From Plenodomus lindquistii (taxonomy: Eukaryota > Ascomycota > Dothideomycetes > Pleosporales > Leptosphaeriaceae): DNA of 64,000 bases. Below are positions 33,058 to 42,410 of the stretch, piece after piece; the stretch's first letter is position 1; every line of letters starts with the position of its first letter. The position numbers and the translations under genes were made by a program. A model generated the notes under the pieces. That model made no database searches, was not told the origin of the DNA, and saw only the letters and a list, made by a program, of their open reading frames with translations. The stretch covers positions 1,364,001 through 1,428,000 of the forward strand of contig JANUWI010000010.1 in NCBI GenBank assembly GCA_025504975.1, written 5' to 3'.

Positions 33058-33836
33058 AGCCCTGAACTCGCATGCATTTACGATGAATCGGTTAGAGACA
33101 AGGGGAACAACGTGGTGGAATTGGGCAGCACAGCGCGGACGGCATGCGACTCCAGCGTCCTGCTCCTCCATATCAACACCACTCTACCCATGATGAACCT
33201 TTTCCCCATGAACTTCGCCTACATGTCGTCATTAGGTGGTTGGTGGCTGGCCGCGGCAAGCGGAGAGGGACCACTTGAATACGAACCCTCTCCCGCCGAC
33301 GCACACATGCCCCTTACCCCTCTATTCGCCCTTTTTCTTGTGCATGTACCCAATTTCCGCATAGACCATTTGGAGTTTTGAACAAAAAAAAAAGCACCAT
33401 CAAACATACACCTGTGCCCCTCTATATATGTTGCGAAACTGGGTTCTGGGTCCTGGGTCCTCAGCCTTACGCGCTATTGCAAACCCGCCCTGTGAATCCC
33501 AATGGCCCGAATCCTGTCCTGTCACTTTGTGCCCCGCGGTTACGTCATTCTTCACGCGCGAAAGCCGCATCGCTTGTTGGTGCTTGTGATTGGGTAGATG
33601 TGTGGACCCTGTGTACGCTGCAACACCAAAGCCGTTCGTCAGAACGGGTGGAATGTGGATTGGAGGCTGACGTTCCCGTGAGAGCCAGTGGAGTTGTGTG
33701 AGACGTCATTTGAAAGCTCGGCGGTGGTGTCATGCTGATTTTGATGCTTCTTTTGCTCTTTTCGTACTTGCTTGCTTGCAGATCATTGACTTTTTCTTCT
33801 ACAGAGGCATTTGCGACGCGACGACTGCCTGTGTTG
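33058..33836. other. intergenic; promoter of ASCC1-like gene
   Basis: No gene seen. ACGTCA-type elements occur near 33542 and 33702. Confidence 0.5.
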
Positions 33837-34019
33837 ATGCGAGCGAATCGACGAGTTGTATTTGCGCAATTCAGCAAGAGGATATTCTTCAGCACGACTA
33901 CGACGAATTGGAAACTGCGAGATCGAATTCTATCAACGGCATTTGAAACCAGGGTAAAGAACCAGGGGGGTTATACGACTTCACGATCGAACACTCAGCC
34001 CCGGTATCCCCAAGTAAAC

Positions 34020-35171
34020 ATGGGCAAGAAGAAAAATGGCGCATACAACGACTTCCTCGACGGCGAGAAGCTCAGCGATAACACTGAGATACGGACGTCT
34101 CTTCACTCCTCTACGCCTTTGACGAGGAACCTCTCACCACCACCATCCACATCCACATTCACATCCCCACACCCCAACAACCCATCATCAAAAACCCGCC
34201 TCCCAAACAACGCAAAACCCAACAAAAAACCCCCACCAACACACTTCCTCTGCCTCCCCCTCTGCACCCTCCACTCCCTCCCACAATTTCAATCCTCCCT
34301 ATCAAACCTCAGATCCGCCCTCCCATCCCACACGCCCCTCCTCCCCGCCTCCACCATCCGCCCCCCCTCAACCCTACACCTCACTCTTGCCGTCCTCTCC
34401 CTAACCCCCACCACCCTCTCATCCGCAATATCGCACCTCCAAGACATAAACCTGCACACTCTGCTACGCGATATAACGCACTCCCTCGCTGCCCGGCGCG
34501 CCGCTGAATCCGGCACCGTGAGCGAGAATCTCAATGCCGCGGGGATGCCGGATACGGATGCGCTATGTGTGGATGTGCGTGGGTTGAAGAGTATGCATGA
34601 TAATGATGGAAAGGGGACGGGGTGTTTGTACGCCGAGGTTTTGGATAAGACTGGGCGGGTTGAAGAGTTTAGTGCAAGTGTTCGGGCGGAGTTTGAGAGA
34701 GTGGGGGGCATGCTGGTGGATGAGGGACGGGGGTTGAAATTACATGCTACGGTTCTTAACACTATTTATGCGAAAAGGGAGATTTTGAGGGCGAGGAAGA
34801 AAGGGGTTGATGGGAGTGGTGGTGGTGCTGGTGGTGGTGGTGGTGGTGGTGGGAGGGAACGAGAAGATGGACAAATGCAAAGTGAGGAAAGGGCAGAAAC
34901 GGGGGAGAAGGAAAAGGAAAAGGAAAGGTCAAATAATGACGACAAAGACACAACCTCCCATCGCCCCAAATCATCAAATCCCCTCCGCTTCGACGCCCGC
35001 GATTTAATTCAACAGTACAAAGATTGCACGTGGGCGACCGATGTCAAAATCGATAGAGTCTGTCTATGCAAGATGGGGGCGAGGAAGGTGTGGAGTGGAG
35101 GGGCAGAAGGTGTGGGAGAGGTCGTGGATGAGGTTTATGAGGTTGTTGCTGAGAAGAAGATTTTTGTATAA
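34020..35171 (+). CDS. ASCC1/AKAP7-like 2H phosphoesterase-fold protein
   Basis: Single exon. From ATG 34020 (MGKKKNGAYNDFLDGEKLSD) it encodes 383 residues. The two HxT/S motifs of the 2H phosphoesterase fold are present: LHLTLAVL and LHATVLNTIY. Blocks THFLCLPLCT, GTGCLYAEV and IDRVCLCKMGARK match the AKAP7_NLS family that includes ASCC1 (activating signal cointegrator). A low-complexity Gly run coded by GGT repeats (34815-34852) and an acidic/basic insert separate the second motif from the last strand. The frame stays open 96 codons upstream to 33732; ATG 33837 would add a 61-residue Arg-rich segment resembling a mitochondrial presequence (see findings). Substrate is unknown. Confidence 0.8.
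   Translation: MGKKKNGAYNDFLDGEKLSDNTEIRTSLHSSTPLTRNLSPPPSTSTFTSPHPNNPSSKTRLPNNAKPNKKPPPTHFLCLPLCTLHSLPQFQSSLSNLRSALPSHTPLLPASTIRPPSTLHLTLAVLSLTPTTLSSAISHLQDINLHTLLRDITHSLAARRAAESGTVSENLNAAGMPDTDALCVDVRGLKSMHDNDGKGTGCLYAEVLDKTGRVEEFSASVRAEFERVGGMLVDEGRGLKLHATVLNTIYAKREILRARKKGVDGSGGGAGGGGGGGGREREDGQMQSEERAETGEKEKEKERSNNDDKDTTSHRPKSSNPLRFDARDLIQQYKDCTWATDVKIDRVCLCKMGARKVWSGGAEGVGEVVDEVYEVVAEKKIFV
34815..34852. repeat. GGT microsatellite coding polyglycine
   Basis: About twelve GGT/GGG triplets inside the ASCC1-like coding region, producing a poly-Gly tract. Confidence 0.8.
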
Positions 35172-35815
35172 GGTGGTTTGGTGGTTGTGTTGTGGTGGGA
35201 GGGAGGTGGAGAAGGAGGGGAAAGAGAGGGTAAGAAGGGGTTGGTGAGTGGAGAGAGAGAGAGAGAGAGAGGGTGAGGTTGGAACGTTATGGTATGCGTC
35301 AGACCCGGGGCGTCAATATCAATTGTTGGGAGGTGTATCGTGGGATGACATTGCGGTGTTGATGGAGCGAGACTTTGGTTGGTTGGTTCATCGTTTCATA
35401 TCGTGTCGTATCGTATCTTTGTATCATCACTACCTGTCATCTTTGCGACTGTGTGATGAGCGTGGAGGTGGAGTTTTTTCCCAAGTACAAAGGGATGTAT
35501 ATACACTAGTTTTACTACGCAAATATGGTACTCCAAAGGCTTTATTTAAAAGTCAACATATAGTGCTGGTTCCTGTGCTTAGTCGTACGATTCAGACCAG
35601 AAAGTCAACAGCACGCTAAACAACCGCTCAAAGCCACATGTTTCAAGCTCATACAGTTCAACGTTTGCTACAAGCCGCTTGCTACATTTCAAAACACAGT
35701 CCATAGCTTTATTCGATGAAACATCCAATACACTCATAACACAATTCATCGTCTTTAACATTCATTTCGTTACTCGCTCCTACACCACTACCCTCATACA
35801 CAACCTCCACACCAT
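35172..35815. other. intergenic between convergent genes
   Basis: No gene seen. A GA dinucleotide run lies at about 35251-35271. Confidence 0.5.
35251..35271. repeat. GA microsatellite
   Basis: About ten GA units in the 3' region of the ASCC1-like gene. Confidence 0.85.
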
Positions 35816-36190
35816 CTAAACCTCCACACAAGACCCCTCATACCCACCCTCGATACCATTTCCTGTAGCCCCACAGCACGCACCAAACGCCTCAGTCATT
35901 TGCTCGACGCTGAAACCCAGTCCATCGGTCGGCAGACGGCAGGCATTGCTCTCCGCGTTGAATACGCCTTCGCGCTCCACGCCGTCGGGGAAGTGGATGC
36001 CCCAGTCGTTGGTGCAGCACATGGAGGTGACGGGGGCGGTGTCGCCGCCCCAGACGGGCGAGGTGCAGGTGCAGTCCATGTTTGCCTGGTGGGGGTATTA
36101 GATTGCTAGTTGAGGGGCGATGGGGAAGGAGCGAGGTACCTGAGCGACGCCGGCGAGGACGAAGGTGGAGATGATGGCGAAGAGCTTCAT
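35816..36190 (-). CDS. small secreted 8-cysteine protein, copy 1
   Basis: Two exons, 36140-36190 and 35816-36085, give 106 residues. Exon 1 is the signal peptide (MKLFAIISTFVLAGVAQ); the intron falls exactly after Q17 in phase 0. The mature protein starts ANMDCTC and has eight cysteines in the order CxC...CC...C...CC...C, with FPDGV, LPTDGLGFSVEQM and GNGIEGGYEGSC. It is not a hydrophobin (those have C-CC-C-C-CC-C). No family is recognised; size, secretion and cysteine content match effector-like small secreted proteins of plant-associated fungi, which is an inference. A TATA-like box (plus-strand TTTATATAAT, near 36293) lies about 100 bases upstream of the start. It is paralogous to the next gene. 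Confidence 0.85.
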
Positions 36191-36683
36191 TTTGGGTGGT
36201 GTTTGGGGGGTTGGTTTTTGGGATTGAATTGTTTTGGTTTCAGTTGGAAGATGAGTGTGGTACTGTGGAGAGAAGAGGATGGAACTGGCTTCTTTATATA
36301 ATCAATGTTGTCGCTGATGCCAATGCGATTGCGACGGTCGACCCTCGTTTATCCTTGTCGACACCTGCTTCCTACTTACTGCGTGTCTTGAATCCAGCCT
36401 TTGCCTAGACTTCGGAGCGGTGAAATGGGTAAGCTAATGTACTATACCTAGATTACACAGAACGGCCACGACTCTGTCCTCCATTCCCATTGGTCTGTAA
36501 TTACGGCCACAGGTGATCTGGCAAATCGAAGATCTTGATGACTGATCAAGTGTGCGAGTCAGTTGCGACTTTAAATCCTTTCAATTGTAGTCTACTTCTA
36601 TGAAGCGGTGTGCAAACCCAGTCTATATTTTTTTTGGTCTTTTTTCGCCGAAATCTATCCGATATGTAACTTTGAAATCAACT

Positions 36684-37071
36684 TCACACCCAATTGATCG
36701 TCGCCTCTGAGCAAGCCCCCTCCCACCCCTCCCGCATACCTTCACCCGTATTCCCACAGCACGTACTCCACGACTGCAACATTTCCTCCGAGGTGAAGCC
36801 AAGGTAATCGGTGGGCACTTGGCAGATTGCGCTCTCTCCTATATGTTGGCCTGGGCGGATGACGCCGTCGGGGTTGCTGAATCCGTCGCTGCAGCAATAG
36901 GCGACGGCGACGGCGGGGTTGCCTTGCACGCCGCCTGTGCAGGTGCAGTTCAGGTCTGCCTGTGTAGGGGGTGTTAGGATGATGGGGAATTGGATTGCGG
37001 GGGTTAGGGGTGGAGTGTACCTGGGCGATGCCGGCGAGGACGATGGTGGAGATGATGGTGAAGAGCTTCAT
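36684..37071 (-). CDS. small secreted 8-cysteine protein, copy 2
   Basis: Two exons, 37021-37071 and 36684-36959, give 108 residues. Signal peptide MKLFTIISTIVLAGIAQ differs from copy 1 at only three positions, and the intron sits at the same codon and phase. The mature part (ADLNCTCTGGVQGNPAVAVA, then CC, VICQ-type Cys, LGFTSEEMLQSW, STCC, GMREGWEGAC) keeps all eight cysteines but has diverged elsewhere. The upstream regions also match: TTCTTTATAT followed by TTGTCGCTGATGCCAATGCGA occurs before both genes. This is a tandem duplication of gene plus promoter, followed by faster change in the mature protein than in the signal peptide. Confidence 0.85.
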
Positions 37072-38432
37072 TTTGGGTGGGTGGTGTTTGAGGTGGTTGG
37101 TTGTTGGGATTGAATTGGTTTGGTGTTGAGTTTGGAAGGTGATGTAGTAGTGTGTGGAGAGAAAAGGATAGAATCAGCTTCTTTATATCATCATTGTTGT
37201 CGCTGATGCCAATGCGAGTTACTATTCCTAGATTACAAAGTACTGTGGTGTACAGCAAAAGTACTCCCTGTTAGGCCGCGGCCGCGTACACGGGTTGGAA
37301 ATAGCTGTGCGCCGCGTGGACGTTCAAACTGCCATTACTCTACCTAATTTTGATAGTTTATTTCAAACAAGTCTAACACGCAATGTTATTTATAGCTAAC
37401 ATGTTTATAAAAATTACACATGTGTGCATTGAAACGTGATGCTGCTTGGTGGTGATGTTTAAGCACGCACAGGCGCCCCCCACATGGAGTACTTTTGCTA
37501 GATACCACCAGTACTTCGATGTGGCGCTCGTTACAGTTTCATGTACTTGGCGGTGTACACAACGACATCCACTTTGTCACCTCATAAACTCCACGCTTCG
37601 ATCACGTCGTAACACCGATGCGTACCCATTCTATAGGCGCGCTCCGTTGCACACATCCAAGCGGCGCGATTCCGGGTGTTCCTGCTTCGGTAGTCGAGGC
37701 AGGTACTCAATGCAGTCCAGGCTCCGAAGTTCCTGCACTCTTTCGGGCCGGTTCTCATTTCTGATGCCGGTGCTTCATATGTACGCGACGATCCGATTTG
37801 CACTGGAGCCAGAGGCATTAATTGGAGCCAGAGGCATTAATTATATATATTGAGATCGCGGACATGTAGCTGTTGGAAGTATAGAAGCTGATCGTTTTAT
37901 CAGGCCGAGAGAACCAAGGTTGTCACTGCCGCGCTGCGCCATGATTGACGTGGCCAGCTTCATTTGACGACGGAAGGGAGACATAGATATGTCATGTCCG
38001 CATTTATGCCTTTGACACATTGTGATTGAAAGGGTTCAATTGTAGCAAGGTCCGGTGGTCGTTGTGTTTATTCCCTGTAATGGTTTGCGCAGACTCATTC
38101 GGGCGAAAACGCCAAGACTTTCATTCGACGTTAGATGGTGTCCATTTCGAGACGACAAGCAAAGTGGTCAGAAGACTGGAGACAAGATGGAAAACGATGC
38201 TGGAAGACACTCCATATCACAGCCGACGTGTAACGATGATAGATTGGTGATGGAAGTGCGCAGGAAGCTACTTTGGAGCTACGCGCTCCGCTATGACGTC
38301 GAAGAGTTGTCACCAAAACGCGACAATTCACAGAACCCATATATCATCGCAAACTTCTCATCGCGGCTACTACACGACAACAATCTTTATTTCGGTCAAA
38401 ATTTAGTCTCAAAACACTGACGAATCGCGAAA
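37072..38432. other. gene-free stretch with a 19-base tandem duplication
   Basis: No gene seen. AT-rich at 37340-37430. A perfect 19-base direct repeat (TGGAGCCAGAGGCATTAAT) occurs twice head to tail at 37804-37841, followed by a TATATATAT run. The last 100 bases form the promoter of the phosphomannose isomerase gene. Confidence 0.6.
37804..37841. repeat. perfect 19-base tandem duplication
   Basis: TGGAGCCAGAGGCATTAAT is present twice without spacer; adjacent sequence is TA-rich. It may be a recent slippage or a footprint of an excised element. Confidence 0.85.
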
Positions 38433-39752
38433 ATGGTTAATAGAGTCATTCAGCTCAAATGCAATTGCAACCAGTACCCATGGGGAAAGCAGGGCAAAGA
38501 ATCAATCGCAGCGCGGCTATGCGAGAAGACGCCTGGAACGGACTTCAAGATCGATGAGAACAAAAGTTATGCAGAGATGTAAGACTCGATGAACAGAATG
38601 ATCCGCTCAACCTCTGACTGACCTAGGTGGATGGGAACATACCCAGACCTCCCATCATATGTCCTGGAAACCGGCGAAGATCTCCAGGATGTGATCGACA
38701 AGAATCCAGATGAGCTTATCGGAAAGAATGCTGCTCAAAAGTTCGGACACACCAAGCTCCCATATCTGCCCAAAGTCCTGTCAATAGCAAAGGCCCTACC
38801 ATTGCAGCTACACCCAGTACGTGTCTCCGTGTGAGAAGCAAGCACTTCCTAACAAGTCATATAGAACAAATCTCTAGCAGCTGAACTACATGAGAAGAAC
38901 CCAGACCAGTTCACAGACCCCAACCATAAACCAGAAATCGCGCTCGCTCTTGGCGACTTTGAGGCCTTTGTAGGCTTCAAGCCTCTTGAGGAGATTCACG
39001 GTCTGCTGCAACTCGCGCCACTCAAGATCTTCCTGCCTGAAGTCAAAAAGCCAAACTTCGATGACCAGACACTGAAGCACGTCGTCAAGGTGATGTTGAC
39101 CGCTTCAGAGGATACCGTGCGCAAGACCAACGATGCGCTGCTTGCGCTACCAAAGGACTCGTTCGGTAGCCACACTTACATCCCGGAGCTCATTCCTCGC
39201 CTCTCCGAGCAGTACGATAAAGCGGATAACGGTACTTTGGTTGCGCTCGTTACCATGAACTATTTGCAGCTCAAGGAAGGCGACAGCATCTATATCCCAG
39301 CCGACGGTATTCACGCCTATCTTTCTGGCGACATTATCGAATGCATGGCTCGCTCCAACAACGTATTGAACACAGGTTTCTGCCCCCGCGCCGACCGCGA
39401 CTCCGTCGACATGTTCTGCTCCGTTCTCACATTCACACCACACGACGCGCAAGAGTCGATGCTGCCCTCAACAAAGTTCGACAAGAGCAAGAACGGCAAG
39501 TCGAAACTCTATGCGCCCCCGCTCAGCGAGTTCAGCTTGTACGCCACGACGTTGGGTGATGGAGAGTCAGATACCATTGCCAAGGTGGGAGGGCCAAGCA
39601 TCATGATAGTAACCGAGGGTGAAGGAACATTGAAGGCAGATGGGCAGGAGCACAAACTCAGTGCTGGATACATTTTCTTCGTCGGACAAGGCGTGGAGCT
39701 CGAATACCAGGCGACGAAGGCTCTTAAAGCGTTCACTGCTTTCGTTGAGTAG
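38433..39752 (+). CDS. mannose-6-phosphate isomerase, type I
   Basis: Three exons, 38433-38578, 38627-38816 and 38865-39752, give 407 residues. The enzyme interconverts fructose-6-phosphate and mannose-6-phosphate, feeding GDP-mannose for glycosylation and cell wall. Zinc and substrate motifs of the cupin fold are present: YPWGKQGKES near the N-terminus, MWMGTYPDLPSYV across intron 1, ALPLQLHPNKSLAAELHEKN across intron 2 (Gln and His ligands), and SIYIPADGIHAYLSGDIIEC with the catalytic segment. The C-terminal cupin half carries GPSIMIVTEGEGTLKADG and GYIFFVGQGVELEY. Length agrees with fungal PMI40-type enzymes. Single gene, not clustered with related functions. Confidence 0.94.
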
Positions 39753-40325
39753 ATGTCACCTGCTTCTCAGATAGAGTTCGATGAGGCTCCCCGCGGAAGA
39801 CAAATAATACGACCGATTGGAGGGGTTATGCATCCACCAAACATTCACAACCAACGCTTTTCACCCCGCACTTCGCGCACGCAGGGACTAACGTGGGATA
39901 GCCGCTAGCTTGAGGAATCACGACAAAGCGTGAGGAATGCGAGCCTGTGTTGTGATGCGGTTCGTCGGATCCGCGTCAAATCCCCACATGCACCCTTGCT
40001 CTCCCCGCACGAGAGCAGAGCTCCCCCCGTCTGATCCGGCATCATAGCTATAAAACCCCGCAATGTTGATATTTCGTTGTAGTTATTGCTCTTGCTCTTA
40101 TTTGCCTCTGATTGACGTAAAGAGTCGAGTGTAGTTATTTGAAGCTTCGCCAGATCTTAGAGTTCGTGCACAAGAGCAATTGGAGCATTCTAGCGAATCA
40201 GAGCTCAGCTACAAGAGTAGAGCTACGACTATCACCACTTGTAATCTGGTAAGTGAAAAGGCTCAAGGAGAGGCTCGTCAATTTTGAACTTCAAGTCTCA
40301 TAATGCCTGCAGATTTCCCGAGACC
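39753..40325. promoter_or_regulatory. promoter and leader of F-box-like gene
   Basis: A TATA box (CTATAAAA, 40048-40055) lies about 270 bases before the start codon. A GTAAGT donor at 40251 and a TGCAG acceptor at 40315 suggest a 5' UTR intron. Confidence 0.5.
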
Positions 40326-41798
40326 ATGGCGACGACTACAGATCCCACGCCAAAGCGCGACTCAATGGACGCGACCATTCCCAGTCTTGAGTCCAAACTC
40401 GCTTCTACCACCATTACACCCACGAAGCGGCGGTCCCTCGCATTGACAGACCTACCTCCTTCGGTCCGCAACACAATCTACAAATATGCCCTCGACACCG
40501 AACTCGCCAACGTCGGACTACCCAATGTATCCTACAAGCACAACCTCCTACCATCTGGCATGCTCGCCTTCAAGTCTTCGCGACCACCTTATCCAGTCAA
40601 CACATCGCTCTTCTACCTCAATAAAGAGATATCCCGCGACGCTCTAGCATACTTTTACTCCAAGAACCTGTTCGTGAGGCTTGAAGTCTACACAGCTGAT
40701 GCACGCCACGCAAAGACGATGCTAGAAGACTCTGGGTTGCTATTCTACACGGCAGAACCAGAGATCATGGAGAAGTCCACACAACACGCCATGGAACTCG
40801 CGCTCGTGGAGAAGAACTCGAGCATGAAACGCGCAATGGTCATGTTTCCCGCACAGTATCTGCCCCGGTTAATCAACTTTCTCGATCAGGCCAGTCGGGC
40901 CTCGACATCCTGGGCACCAAGCCATACGCTCTTCATCAACGTGGTGAACACGTATACATACCCTATATCCAAACTCCAAGGCGACCTCCTCGAACTCTTC
41001 CGCCTCCTCACCAACCTCGGAGGCGCGACAGTCGATCCCAAGAACCTACTCCCACGATACGCAGAAGGTCTATCATCATGCATGACATCGCCCGCCTTTT
41101 CCGCGCAAGACTGGTTAACCAGCATCTCCGACCTCGCCGATGCTGCCGACGCCGCGCGCGAAGACAGCAACGACACATTGGCAATAGAATACAGCCAAGC
41201 AGTCATCATCGCCCTAACATACGGCTACCTCACGCATGCCGAAGCCCTCCACAGCCAAGAAGGCGACACCTTCCACAAAGCCATCCAACGTCTCCGCTGG
41301 CGCACAGAACTCGGCGTCGGAATCTCACTTTCCCTCCAGCACCGCTCGACCACCACATCGCGAGACTGGCTCAACACCTCCCCACCCACCACTGCCATCA
41401 AAGCCGCAGCGGGCGACCTTCTCCAAGCAGAAAAATCAATATCTTCTGCCCTCTCCCTAGCCCAAGATTCCCCAACCCCAACACACAACCCCTGGTTCCA
41501 CTCCCTCCCTGTCGAGCTCATTCCGCCCAACAAGCCCTCTTTCTTCACGGACCAGGAGAAGGCGCAGACGTGGTATGCGCTGGGCACTGTGCACACGGCG
41601 CTGGGCGAGTATCTCTTTGCGTGCGGGGATTTTGAGAGAGCGCTGGAGCTCTGGGGCCAAGAGGGGAGGGACAAGATTGAAGGTGCGTTTGAGAAGGCGA
41701 GACGGGGGATTGATGGGGATGTGGAGAGTATGTGGGAGGGGAGGGTTAGGCCGGGGAGTGGACTGAGGAAGGCTGCTGTTCTTGCACGGGGGATTTGA
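40326..41798 (+). CDS. F-box-like hypothetical protein with TPR-like C-terminus
   Basis: Single exon, 490 residues from ATG 40326 (MATTTDPTPKRDSMDATIPS). The block LALTDLPPSVRNTIYKYALD near residue 45 is the short F-box-like/2EXR start common in fungal proteins (LPxExRNxIYxYAL). NTSLFYLNKEISRDALAYFY follows, again typical of this group. The C-terminal half is helical; EKAQTWYALGTVHTALGEYL-FACGDFERALELW looks like one or two TPR units. A role as a substrate adaptor in ubiquitin ligation would follow if the F-box binds Skp1, but the motif is minimal and this is inference. Start at the ATG following the candidate UTR intron; the frame is open 14 codons further upstream. Confidence 0.65.
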   Translation: MATTTDPTPKRDSMDATIPSLESKLASTTITPTKRRSLALTDLPPSVRNTIYKYALDTELANVGLPNVSYKHNLLPSGMLAFKSSRPPYPVNTSLFYLNKEISRDALAYFYSKNLFVRLEVYTADARHAKTMLEDSGLLFYTAEPEIMEKSTQHAMELALVEKNSSMKRAMVMFPAQYLPRLINFLDQASRASTSWAPSHTLFINVVNTYTYPISKLQGDLLELFRLLTNLGGATVDPKNLLPRYAEGLSSCMTSPAFSAQDWLTSISDLADAADAAREDSNDTLAIEYSQAVIIALTYGYLTHAEALHSQEGDTFHKAIQRLRWRTELGVGISLSLQHRSTTTSRDWLNTSPPTTAIKAAAGDLLQAEKSISSALSLAQDSPTPTHNPWFHSLPVELIPPNKPSFFTDQEKAQTWYALGTVHTALGEYLFACGDFERALELWGQEGRDKIEGAFEKARRGIDGDVESMWEGRVRPGSGLRKAAVLARGI

Positions 41799-42410
41799 GA
41801 TGAGTGATAATGATGTGCTCGATGACATGGGTATGATGCACGATTAAATATGTCGCTACCGGTCTCGTATAAATTCGAAGTTGGCTCGGCACAGGGATTT
41901 ATCCCTCTATGTGATGTGAGGACTTCGGAGTTAGGCGTGCTGGTATCATGTGGGAAGGGGCACACCTCCCTATCACGTCACTGGGAGTTGATCAAGTAAC
42001 GGTCGTATGTTTAAGTAATTTCGTGACTGGGAATTGTGCTGTATGCGGGCAGCAAATCGAGATGCACTACCTACTATTGCATACCATACCTCGTCGTCGC
42101 TCTAGTGAACTTCTTCTCACATCCCACAGCTTGCTAAGTACCTAAGAATCTAACCGCATATTTATATCTGTGGCTGAGTGTGTGAAATGCAGAAATTCGG
42201 ATAGGGCTTAGGTTCACAATGTGACAGTGGGAAAGCTTTGTTCATCAATGTGCTTTTGAGCTAGCTCTATAAAGACTACACCGTCATCCGTTCAAGAAGC
42301 GGTACAACATGCCATGCAGCCTCTAATCTATACGTAACATGCATCGAGCCATCCAATCGTGATACCTTCATCAGACATGATACATTCCCAGCTCCAACAC
42401 CCGGCAGCCT
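41799..42410. other. intergenic between convergent genes
   Basis: No gene seen; AT-rich 3' UTR-like sequence. Confidence 0.5.
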
